Origin: Baylisascaris procyonis
Taxonomy: Eukaryota > Nematoda > Chromadorea > Rhabditida > Ascarididae
Reading direction: 5' to 3'
Assembly (NCBI GenBank): GCA_037389465.1
Contig: JAZARR010000212.1
Coordinates: 6,334,501-6,398,500, forward strand
DNA: 64,000 nt
Part shown: positions 1 through 11,400 of the stretch, one piece after another
Numbering within the stretch: the first letter of the stretch is position 1
Layout of the letters: every line of letters begins with the position of its first letter
The notes under the pieces: model-generated
The model's database searches: none
Told to the model about the DNA's origin: nothing
Seen by the model: the letters and a program-made list of their open reading frames with translations, nothing else
Program-made: the position numbers and the translations under genes

Positions 1-232
1 GGGCCTCTCCACATATGTGGCTTGTCACAGGGCCTTTAACTTTTGCGCTGAATTGCACCTCTCCCCTCTGATTGGTCTTCAAGAGGGTGTCTGCCGGGTA
101 ATCTTTCTCATCTTCTTATAGGAGTACTTATTTGCTAAATATACCTCCGACGTGGCCCCCTCCCCACCCTCCCCACAGTTAGAAAATGCTGTGATTTGTG
201 GAGAATAATGAACAATATTGTTATGGTTGCAG

Positions 233-3200
233 TCTTTCATTGAATCGCGAACTGCAGTTGATAGCCGGCGAGTTCATGCAGCACGAGCTAATTCCCGATA
301 GCCGTCTTTGGTTTCTATGCCAAGCGGGCGCGCTGAATCGGGCTGCTCTCCAGCCGCAGACGATTGTTCATATGGCAACCCACACGTTAGTTTTATGTTT
401 CCACGGGTCTGTCAAGGTGGGCAGGTAATGCGATGCGTTTATCCATCACTGCACAGTGTATACTCTGCGAATGGTAAACATACATTACTTCGGGCTTTCC
501 AAGATGCACGTGCATTCGAGGAAAAGAGGGGTTTATACCACTCGCAAATTTCAAGACATGCATTTATTCACAATAAGAAGTGGGGGCGCACGAAGCAGAG
601 AAATGGAAAAAGATCGCTCGTTTGGAAATGGCCCACAACTGCGATATCGGCACTGTAACGTTTTCAAAGTGCCAAAGGGCAGAGCAGTTTTGAACCAGGC
701 AATCTGGGCATTTATCATCACATCATACGTTCATTGTACAGTTAAAAACTGATGGAGTGCGATTGTTTCAGACTAGTTGATTCTCGCGACGGGGCCAGAT
801 ATACGGTGCAAATAGTGCATAGCGCTGCTTTGCTGCTTTCAGTTATACTCGTTTTTGGGAGAGAGCAAAGGCTATTATGTATGGCGCATTTGGTTGGCGC
901 TGATAGCCTCCCTTCAAGGGATCAGCTCGATCCAAATCTTGTAAGTTTCGCCCCTCATTCCTCTCCCTTGCTTTCTGTAATGGGATTCAGGTTGCAAAAA
1001 GTGCTTTCAATTTATCTTGCAGTTCAAAAATTCATAAGGAAACATTTTTGCTCATGAGTATCGAAGAAGTGCTTGCGAGAACTTGAAAGACAGTCGTATT
1101 TTTGTTTGCTTGAAGAGTGGCCCACCAAAGTTTTACTAGGGGTGAGAACAAATCAAGAAGTTCTTGCACTGACCAGTAGGAGTCTAGAAGTGAGGCAGGA
1201 GGAGGGGAATGAAGTTATATGCAAGTTGTGAAATTAATGAACGATTCCATTTCCTAGATTCATCCGTTTGGTGGTAGCGTTGACAAGATGCTTTCTTCTA
1301 GCAATTTCTACCTCACCTTTCAACTCCGGACGAACGTGCTTTCGTTGTGATGAACAAAGACGGTGATTACGCCATTATAAAAGGTAGATGGACAGGGTTC
1401 GCACGTAAGGTTCCCGCAGAGAAAGGCCAAAAAGCGAAACCCGGTAGTCCTGGTAAACTTCAGGTATGTTCAGCTGCACTTCAGTTGCCATCACCTACTG
1501 CTTCACTTTGACGCCTAACTTCTGACGAGTTCCTAAGAAGATACATCAAATATTTTTCCTAAATAAATAGCAAATAAATAATAAAAGCCATAAAAATAAG
1601 TAAGTAATATGGTTAAAAGCAGTTAGCACCTGCAGAATACATGGAATTTGTTCTGCAATGCAATGTTTACCTTCGTTTCCCCGATCGTAAGACATCAGTA
1701 GTATAATATTGAGATTCATCGCCAGTATTAAAGTGTTGTCTGCTTTCGCCGCAACACGGAAGAGGAGCGAAAGGAGAACATGGGCATCCAACTGCTTCAA
1801 ACTGCAGTCAAAACACTGAACGAAATGTCTATACTGAAGACGCTTACATGATCTCAAGCTACATTTAAGCCATTTAAGAGGTCGCAAGGGAATCAGGTTT
1901 TAGGCAAAGATCGGTGACAAATAAAAATGTCAGTTACGTATTTGGCAGATTGGTATATTTGTAGTTGAGTAGGGATCAATAAGTTGATGTAATCATGAGC
2001 AGTAACTTTCTTGATAACGCTGAAGTTATGCTTCTTAGGTGGATGCTTTTAACCTCCTGAAGAACACCGTGCAGAAGCTCGAAGTGCCTGGTCCCGAAGG
2101 GAGTACGCTTTTCGTTGTAGGAGGTTTGTTGCGCCCATAGTGTTTTTCCTTCAATTTCCTTCATGCTTCTGTTGATAGTGTCTATCTCATTCTTTCTGAA
2201 TGTTTTGCTTAGTTTGCTCCATTGTAGCACACCAGATTTGAGGGGTATTTTCAGCCGATCTCCAACAAGATGCTGAAGCAGGAATGGAGCCAGCAAATAA
2301 TTTTCCATTCAAATGAGAGTGGCATGACATTTCGGGAATGGCTTTATCACTAATAATCAACTTGGGGAGAGAATAATATTTTGAAGCATTAAAGTGCAGA
2401 GGTTATTAGAAACTGGTGAAGATGGAGATATTGACTTAGAGAATGAGCAAGAAAATATCTCCAATGCCAGTTGTCTGGATGAAGGCTTTGGCGCGATCAA
2501 AAATCTCTATAGTCAAGTGAGTTGGTACCAGCTAACAATATCTGAGGCCTCTTTTGCGCTATGAATTTTGCTCACTTGATAATGGCAGTGTTTCTGTTCG
2601 CAGTTTTCGCTGCTTTTGAAAGTGATCACTAGGAGTTTAAAATCGAAGTTTCTATCTCAGCTCGCAGTTGAAATCTTTAGAAAGGCAAGTGGAGGAGCGA
2701 AAACGTATGAAGTACATCTTTGGCAAAGCTTCCTTTTGTGACGCTTCTTTCACATTTTTGATTGTCCTATCTGGTTGTAGCGGTAAAGCTCTTCTCTTCT
2801 CTATGTGCACTCACTCCTCTGCCAAACATTGCTCGTCAAATCTTGGTTCGAAAACGCATATTACTTCTTTGCAGTTCTGCTTCGACATTATGAGAAATAT
2901 GCGATATTGGGGCGCTTCGTAGTGGTCGACGGGAAACTTGTTCAGCGGTAGAACTTTAGAACTCACTGTGATTTGCACAGATGATGTTATACCTACATTT
3001 CTTCCCACCCTGCGTCCGCAACACTTATGAAGAACATTTTCAGGCATTAAATAATCGTTGATTCAAATTGAATACAGCGCATTCAAGTTCAGGCACTAAT
3101 CAATTTTAGTAATCGTTTTCAGATGCACAAGCAAGATTGCCCGGCAAACGAATACAGTGCCGGTCGACACTTACTGCCGAACACCTTGCATGCGTTTTCA

Positions 3201-4985
3201 GCGTGGCAACATTATTCGTTTTGTGCAATCCAGACAAGGTGCGCTTGATTCACGTGCAATTACTCATCCTAGTAGTGAGCTATAAGTGATATCAATGAGC
3301 GAGTGAAGTTTCATGCGCATTGTTTTGAAAATTATTCATGTGAGAAATATTTTCACATCTCCCGCCACCTGCAGTAATTTCATGGCCATCTGAAGCTAGG
3401 TTTTATGGCACGCCGAAGTTTGATTCTGCACGGAGCTTCATTGCTTGATCTTATTGCATAAAGGACGGTATTGTTATAATTATTCACTGCCACGCTCATC
3501 CATTAAGCGTATCACAGCGCCAGTCTTCTCTCGATGTTAGGCGACAGAGCTACTTATGCGGGTGTCAATATTTCATGGCTCGAAATGAATGAGGTCCATT
3601 ATGTTTGAAATGCAATTTTACGCCGAAAGCATCTGCAAAAGGGAAACGCAAGTAAGATTGAAGTCGAAATTCATGCGTCCAACTATATTCAAAAGTATCG
3701 CATTATCAATGCACTAGCTGAATTGAACATTACAAGTCAGTCAGTTGAAATTCTTATTCAACAAAGTGAATGAGGCTCAAACTTTTCGTAGATTCGCTCG
3801 CGAAGTGATACTACTGCGATTGGTTATCAATGTCATAAATGGCCTCTGACGTTGGCTTGTGGCTATGGGAAGACACTGCCGTCGAATCGCTACTTGGCCA
3901 CACAACAGGAGGGTATCGAAGGGGTTGACGTGACATCTGCGATGGTCCTCCTTTGTGGAGGTGGTTACGATGCGGCCGCATGTGGCGCTTGTGGAGCTTG
4001 TGGTGGGTGTTTTATAAAAGTATTCGTTCTTTAACTTTTAGCTGAAGCAACTGGATATAAAAGGAAAGTGTGTGGAATGTAAGGGTGGGGAAGGTTAGGA
4101 ACATCCTGGGAACTTGATGTCGCAGAAGACTTGCGTTCTTGCTGAAAGGGTAAGATTATTTGCCAACTTGAGGCAGCTGTTACATTTTTGAAATTTCGGG
4201 CGAAGAACAATGCTGAAAGGAAGAACAGATATTATTATAGGAGACTGCCATCATTTCGCGGTACATGTGCTGTATATTTTGAATAGTTTCGAAGTCTGAT
4301 TGCGATTGCGTAGGACCTGTCAATGAAATTACATCGAAATGGGATACGATCCTTGAGATTTTTACTGAAGGCATTGAAAAAGAATTCTCACTCAGTGAAC
4401 CTGATTGCTGTGTTCAGTGTCGACTCTGAATTTTGTTGAGGAATAAAGCAGTGCTTTTTGAGTAGCTTCTTATAAGCGATTTTTCGTCATATGCTATTTT
4501 TTACTGCCTCCCTATAGCAGAACTTCTAGAGCTTGTCACATTATCATTGCACTAGCTAATTTAATGTTGCAATCTGAGCTATTACCAGTCTTTGACGTTA
4601 TGAAACCGATTCAAACAATGCCAGTCACCAGTCGTAAATGCAAAAAAAAAAAAAACAGCTGCTGAATATAATGCGCTTTTCAGAGAGTATTAGCTAGTAA
4701 TGAGGCTTTTTGTCAGCAATATCACATTTTAATATAAGCCACATACGTCATCTGTTCATCTGTCTAGTAGCACGTGAAGCATTTCTATCTGTTCGAAGTA
4801 GCGACGAAAAACAATACTCCACTTGGTATGTCTGAAGGCCATTGATGTTAGGTTGTGATTTCTCTTTAGGTAGCGATTATTACATTGCATTCGCCATTTA
4901 AATATATGAACTTTAAGGAGCTTGCGGTGCTTGTGGTGGATGCGGAAGTTGTGGTGGATGCGGAGGCTGCGGCGGCTGCGGCTGA
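233..4985 (+). CDS. Unrecognised multi-exon gene with Gly-Cys repeat tail (5' end outside window)
   Basis: Nine exons read as one frame: 233-385, 772-940, 1302-1463, 2039-2123, 2395-2516, 2668-2704, 3123-3238, 3792-4002 and 4918-4985 (TGA). Every donor is GT, every acceptor AG, and intron phases match at all eight junctions, giving 373 codons plus stop in the window. The product has a hydrophobic stretch in exon 2 (SAALLLSVILVF), a basic Lys/Pro-rich patch in exon 3, an acidic segment in exon 5 and a short coiled-coil-like piece (LKSLERQVEERKR) from the 37-nt exon 6. A second hydrophobic run in exon 7 is LACVFSVATLFVLC. The end is a run of Gly-Ala-Cys and Gly-Gly-Cys units split between exons 8 and 9. 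I recognise no family; a membrane protein is an inference from the hydrophobic runs. The nearest downstream AATAAA I noticed is at 5946-5951. Exon 1 is the least certain, because another frame there is also open. Confidence 0.68.
3963..4985 (+). other. Gly-Cys tandem peptide tail spanning an intron
   Basis: The last codons of exon 8 (to 4002) and all of exon 9 (4918-4985) encode alternating Gly/Ala and Cys, in units such as ACG and GGC, with one GSC variant, ending in TGA. The 5' half ends in phase 1 (TGT G, then gtgggt) and the 3' half begins GA GCT TGC. The repeat therefore continues in register across a roughly 0.9-kb intron. The DNA is locally GC-rich within AT-rich surroundings. The function is unknown; a cysteine-rich tail of this kind could bind metal, be lipidated or be cross-linked. 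Confidence 0.7.
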
Positions 4986-6585
4986 GATTATCCGCTAATC
5001 GTGCTCGGTGGGATGCGCGTTCATGGCGTGATATGTTTCCATCAACTGTAATTGCTGTTTGCGCCTTGCGATGTGCTTCTCGTGTGTGTTGAGTTTGTAT
5101 GTGATCTCATTGGTGAACTCACCCTACGATGAAGTTACTTTTCGAACTTCACTTGCTGCAAAAAGCATAGCGGCTAGTAACTTCAGTCGCTTAAAAGGAC
5201 ACCTTTGAGAAATGATTAAAAAAAGCATTTCGAAAGAAGTTAATGGTACACGTAAACTTCATTTTTAGGATTGCCTATAAACAAGGAATACATAGCTGTT
5301 AGTGGATTACTGGTACCCAAAGGTTTATGTCCGGACGCTTTAGTTGTATCAAACCTAAGGAGGCTTGTGGTATTTCATTGAACGTATGTTGCTTTAGAAA
5401 AGCTATGATGTGTAAGCCTTCACAGTAGTGACTAGATTTGTCAAAGCTCATCAGAATATGTCTTCTAAACTACTCTAGATTCTTGGCCATTATAGGAGAT
5501 GCGGCGCCGCCTGTGCTAGGTCTGTGGTCAAGATCGGTCTTTTGATGCGTGAAGGAGAGCAGGGATGTGAAACATCGTTGCAACTTGGGCACCATGCATG
5601 TTGCGAAATTAGTTCTCATTTGAATGTTTTGATGCATGAGGGTCTGAATAAGCATATTTTCGCAGAAAATTTGCTTGTTTTTCTAACCTCCACTTTTTTC
5701 CGCTTATGGAAGCATCCCCGCACTCCTTTCCTTCCCACAGACCTCGGAGTTGGGCTTTGTCGACACTCAGTGCCAAATTTCACTGCGGTTACGATATGCC
5801 ATTTGAACGCGGAAAACTCTCTAGCTCCATGACGTTTTAAGTGATTTGTAGCAAGACATTTTCGGGTCATTAGAAAACATAGTCCGCACGTCTTTTGCTT
5901 ATGGCTTAGCCAACTGTTCCAAAATGTGTACTTGAACGGATGGGCAATAAATGCATCGTTTATGATTTTTCACACGTCAAAAAATAAGTACAGAGGAACC
6001 CAACGGTTAGTCCTAAAACACCGAACAATTGGCCATAACATGCCAAAGAGAAAGTCCGGGGAGTTGTGATTGCGAACTGTTGGCGGCTGAATTTGAACTT
6101 TTAGCTACAGGCGATCGCTCTCCGTCAGACCAACGTGTATGTTAGCAATTTTGTTGCTCTGTTTCCTGCTGATTGTACGTTGGTCTAATTCTGTCTTGAA
6201 ATGGGATCTTCCGCGGAGACTTTTTTCATCGCAGCGTCGGTTCGTCAGCGAAGAGTCGATTTTGATAGACCTGTGTTCGACACTGTTAAAGTGGTGTGAA
6301 CTGATGTTGTCTTCCATCCCCTTGTTCTCATGAACTATGTTTGTTCGCTGTGTTAATATGTACACAACAAATAATTTATATCACGACGGCTTCCGCGAAG
6401 GCTGGAGATGATACGCCTAGCCGCTCCGCAGTGCATATATGTACACTCATGCGAAGTTTCTCTTCAATAATTAAGCATTGTGATGTTTCGAGTGTCGATT
6501 TCATATTCTGTCTACGACTAGCTGCTGCTCCACGTGAAGCAACATTTGAAAAACACTTTTTTGTATATTATATGTGATAATTGCA
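4986..6585. other. Intergenic stretch without supported gene
   Basis: After the Gly-Cys gene I see no open segment with paired splice sites or a family match. Open frames such as 5524-5832 (+) and 6105-6365 (-) have no recognisable motif. The stretch probably holds the 3' UTR of the preceding gene (AATAAA at 5946-5951) and spacer. Confidence 0.5.
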
Positions 6586-6589
6586 AAAA

Positions 6590-8090
6590 ACCGGACCTCC
6601 TTACGATTGGAAAATTGCAATTTTTGGGATTTTTTTCTCGGCTCCTGTTTGTCCTGCGGCGGTAGTCGATATACCGTTCGAGAGGTCACAGCGGGCTAAT
6701 GACAAGTCAAAAGACCGCTTAACACCATATGAAACAGCGGCCGAGAACGAGAACCCCCGAAATCGGAAAAATCGAGATTTCAGAAATTTTGGCCGATCGA
6801 TTCTATTTCCAACTTTTCTCCCGAAATCTAACAGTCTATATATCGTTTGATAGAGCTTTTAAAACTGTATCGAATAAGGCAAACCCCAAGTCGATAGACC
6901 TAACCGTTGACGAGACAAAAAATCGCAAATGTCAATTGCAGTACATTTATATAAAAAAGCAACATTCATGCACCTATAACTTCGTCACGCTTCAAATAAA
7001 ACAGCAAGCGACGCATATAATCGTGATCAGCTCATCGAGATCTATCGTTTGATACCACATTTGTCGAAATCAGAGACAAAAAATATTTTTTCAAATTTTC
7101 CCTGTACTACCCCCGTACGATTGAAAAAACGCGATTTTTGGGATTTTTTTTCTCGGCTCGTATTTGTCCTCGGACGGTAGTCCATATACCGTTGGAGGGG
7201 TCTCGGTGAGCTGATGACGAATGAGGGGACCGTTCAACACCACATGAGGTAGCGGCCGAGAACGAGAAATCGAGATTTCAGAAATTCTGGCCGCTTGATT
7301 CGGTTTTCAGCTTTTCTCTCGGAATATAATAAGTTACATATCGTTCGATAGAGCTTTCGAAGTTGTGTTGAATGAGGTTAACCGTAACTCCATAGGCCTA
7401 ACCGTTGCCGAGAAAAAAATTCGCAAATATCAATTACAATACATTTGTATAAAAATACAACATTCGAGCACTTATAATTTCCATCTTTTCATATAAAAAA
7501 CCAAAGAATGCACTTCATCGTGATCAGCTCACTGAAATCTATCGTTTCATACCAAAATCATCGAAATCAGAGACAAAAACTATTTTTTCAAATTTTCCCT
7601 GTGTTTTTCAAAATTTTAGGATCTTTTTTCTCGGCTCCTGTTCGCCCGTGGGCGGTCACCTGTATATCGCTCGAGCGGCCTCGCCGAGTAGACCACAAAT
7701 CGAAAGACCTCTTTTGCCTAGCTCAAGGATCGGCCGAGAACCAGAACCCCCTAAGCTGCAAAAATCGATATTTCAGAAATTCTGGCCGGTCGATTCGGTT
7801 TTCAACCATCCTCTCGAAATGTAATAAGCTATACGTCGTTTGATAGAGCTTTTAAAGTTGTGTTGAGGGAAGCAAGCCGTAGCTCCATAGGCCTAACGGT
7901 TGCCGAGAAAAAAACTCCGAAATATTAATTTCATTACATTTCTATAGAACTACAGCATTTGTGCACCTCTAGTTTTCTTATTTTCATATAAAACACCAAA
8001 TAGTGCACGCGTCCATGATCAGCTCATCGAGATCTATCGTCTGATACCAAAGTCAGATCTATCGTCTGATATCAAAACCTCTGAAAATCG
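6590..8090. repeat. Three diverged tandem copies of a ~0.5-kb repeat
   Basis: The core 'tttttctcggctc' recurs near 6633, 7149 and 7625, so the spacing is about 516 and then about 476 bp. In each copy it is followed in the same order by a 'cggtagtc.atataccgtt'-like block, 'gcggccgagaacgag', 'atcgagatttcagaaatt.tggccg' and, about 100 bp later, 'tcgtttgatagagctttt'. Each unit also ends with 'gatcagctca.cgagatctatcgt'. The copies differ by many substitutions and small indels, so the array is old. No long open frame persists in all copies. It looks like a degenerate tandem repeat or the remains of nested non-autonomous elements just upstream of sol-1. Confidence 0.8.
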
Positions 8091-8417
8091 CTCTAAATTT
8101 ACAGTGCTTTTCAAAAGTTTTACGGTAAATGAGAGAAATGAGGCGACAGAATCTAATGATTGGCGACGAAACAGTAGAAGCGAATGTCAGGATGATGTGG
8201 GCGTGACATTTGCCCGGTTGCAATCCGATGTTCTAGTGGGCGCACGAATTAGAAGAAGCAAATAAAGCTGTGCTCGGCTTATGTAGGGCATAATCGGGCC
8301 GAGAAAAATTTGGCGGCAACGCCTAAGGGTCTCGACTACTCATCGATTGCCTTCCAGCAACAGCGTCAACGCTAGCCACAGCCGGCTGTCCGGTAGCATC
8401 ATCATCAGTCCTCTTTG

Positions 8418-11400
8418 ATGCATGTGCTGCGGCGATTCTTGTGCTCGATAGCAACTGCCAGCTTACCTGCTGGTTTGCTTATTAGGCTGCTCGTTCTATT
8501 TTCGTTCATGAGTACCTCATTTGCAAGTGCGCGCTCGCTAGCCACGTGTACCTGCATACATTTCAATGTTAGCGGTGCTTTTCAAACGCCCAATTACCTC
8601 AGCCCTAGACCTCTCCAAAACACGTGTCTCCTGTACAGTTTTATAGCACCCGCCGACCATATTATTGAGGCGATCTTCGACACTTTTGAATTCGCTCCTC
8701 GTATGGAAAGGTAAGCCTACACATTTTAAGTGCACATTGCCTGCTTTTAGTTGTGTTGATTTTTTGAGGATATTTGACGACACAGTCGATGGGTCAATCG
8801 ACGAACGCACCGCGCATAATGGCGAATTCTGCGGAAAAGAGGTAAGTAAGCCACCTTAGCCAAGTAAAAAACCCATATTCGTGCCGTACCCGAGGGATAA
8901 GTTTGCGTCGGCAAACGTATGAAAAGTTCATGTTCATTGTACCCATTGAAAAATGATGCGATATAATAATTCAGGAGCCCTTACAAGGAAGGGTTTTGTA
9001 AGGGCTCCTCACTACTGGAAGGATTTCACCAAAAATCCTCGCTATTGGAAGGATTTTTGGTGAAACATTGGTGTCTATAATCAAAGAAGATATGTAGATG
9101 TTGCATGAAGGCGCAGCAGCGATTGGCTGTGGAAACCTTTGTCGGCTGCAACCTCTATCCGTACCATGTCACTCGTGCTCCTGCTACTTCTGCGCGGCAA
9201 GATGTTGACAGTCATTTTCGCCCCACTCGCTTGCACCTCGTTCATTTCCGCTTCCGCCATTTGCGCCTTGAGGAACTGCATCTCAGTCGTTTATGTTGAA
9301 TTCTTTGTGTCTTGAAATTTGTCTGTTGCAGGGAAACAATTAGGATGAGATTTTCCACGCATTCTAAAATGAATAAAATGACGAATAGTTTTTTTCTATC
9401 ATCATTCACGGTAGATAAAGAGCTCGTCGCGCCCATAAAATTTTTAACGTTTACCCAACATTTTCAATAAGCTTATCGTTTCTTTGAAAGCTTTCTCGGA
9501 TTGTAGCATGTTTGTTACAGGCATTCTTAATTTAAAAAGCTTCTTATATCTTAGCTCGTTGGCATGAAAGAAACGACGTGGAGAAGGGGACTCAAGAAGT
9601 TCTGAAAATTTCATGTCTTAATATTTTGCGTTCCTGCTAAGGGAAGTCGATGGACACTATGAAGATCTCAGTTATTAGCGTTTTTTTACAAAGAGGTTGT
9701 TGATTATTTGTGAAATGTTTCCTCATGTGTGAGTTGATGGGAGTTTATGTGCCTTCTCTCTCGAATGAAACCTCACGGATTTATAGCTTCATCGATGTTT
9801 TTGCAGCTATTTTAGTAGAAAGAGATGGAGGAAAGGAAGTGTTGGAATTTCACAAACAGTGATGTATTACCCCGTGGTACTTCTTCACATACTACCCTCA
9901 GTTTTCTGTGGAATAGAATAGCCTGCTACTCTAGAATTTTCACGGGACACGGTATTCTGCAGGAGGTTCTCGCGATTATGCAATGAATTCAAGAGCTCTC
10001 TAACGCTTACCCTTTTCAGAGACCTACAAAATGTTTTAGCTTCTCAGTCAGCAGTAAACGCTAATTCTTATTATGAAATGTATCACCCATAGAGCGGTAA
10101 AAACTGAGGTGGAAGGTTTGTAATGATTTTAAAGAAAATTTCCTGGTTTGCGCCTTTGCTTCTTAAACCGCGCATCGCTCGTCGGCAGCAATGTTCAAAA
10201 CTCAGATCGTAGTGGCGCTTAAAAGTAATTCCAATGTCATGTCAAGACAGCGTTCTAGAGTTTGACAGAATTGAGGAACTTCATATGCTTCATCTGTGGA
10301 AAAAGTTGTTAATTTGCATATTGCAGTTTTCGTTCCCATCTTCCCCATATAACTGTGCTCGCGTTGTTTATACCGCATTTCTTGGTTGTTTACTGCATAC
10401 GCCGATTGCTAGAGACTATTCAGATAGAATTACCTCGAAATAGATATGTAGTAAATAAAACAATTAGAGAGTTATCTAAAAAAGGCTTGTAAGATATGCT
10501 CTGTGCAATTTCTTCGCGCGAACAACCATTTGCGCAAATTGTCAACAAAAAAGACGTGCAATGATTCCTTCAGATTTTGGTCCGTCCGACCGCCCATATG
10601 AATCGTCCGCGAAAGATTTTTCTTCTTTGTTAACCTGCTAATACAAAATGAATGCAGATTTATTAGTACTTCAGATGTCTATACCATCCTTTGAAGTTAA
10701 TGGATCAGCATGAATTACCTATTAAAAATCATCTCACAGTGTTCATTATGTAGCAGATCTGGCACATGCACAGATAAGATATCGCCATAATGCGCCTTTG
10801 CAAAGCAAATTTGTGAAAAGTGACAAGCAGACGGCGGTATACTAGGTGTGCTGCATTTAGCAATGAATTCCCTTGGCCATTGTTGCCCTTACTTTTATTT
10901 TCCTTGAAGTAAGAAATACTTCAACAATTTCTTAAAAACCCTATCCTTCTCTGAACAGTGAGACTCTAAATGGTGACGCAGTACTTTTTAACTGAACCGC
11001 GCTAAACCATAACTTGACGCGATGGATGTTCTACCATCTGCATTTGTCGTTGCTTTATCTCCTGCTAACAGTGCCACACAGGCCTTCGACGGTCCGATTT
11101 ATTTAGACTGCTGCGAAACCTCGATTTCGCGCTTCCCATCTGAGATGAATTCAGATACAATGTGGTGATCGAAAGTTTGGACTGAATTAGAAAAAGCGAC
11201 CATATGGAAGGAAAAGTGTAGAGTAGTGATGAAGAATACCTCCGTTACACGATGATCCTAGGCAGGTTTACTGGCTAGCAAAGATATGGCCCATTGGCAT
11301 GAGCGGTTCCGACAAGGCAAAAATCGCCTGAAGCTGCTGTTTTGAATGAACAAGATTGGAACACTCCATTTAAAGTGCCTCATTATTCGGAAAAGTCGCC

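Noticed and set aside
308..658. 116-codon alternative frame over the first exon (Cys-containing, with a gtaatg donor)
   Set aside because: It does not connect in phase to the exon at 772, whereas the overlapping frame ending at 385 does.
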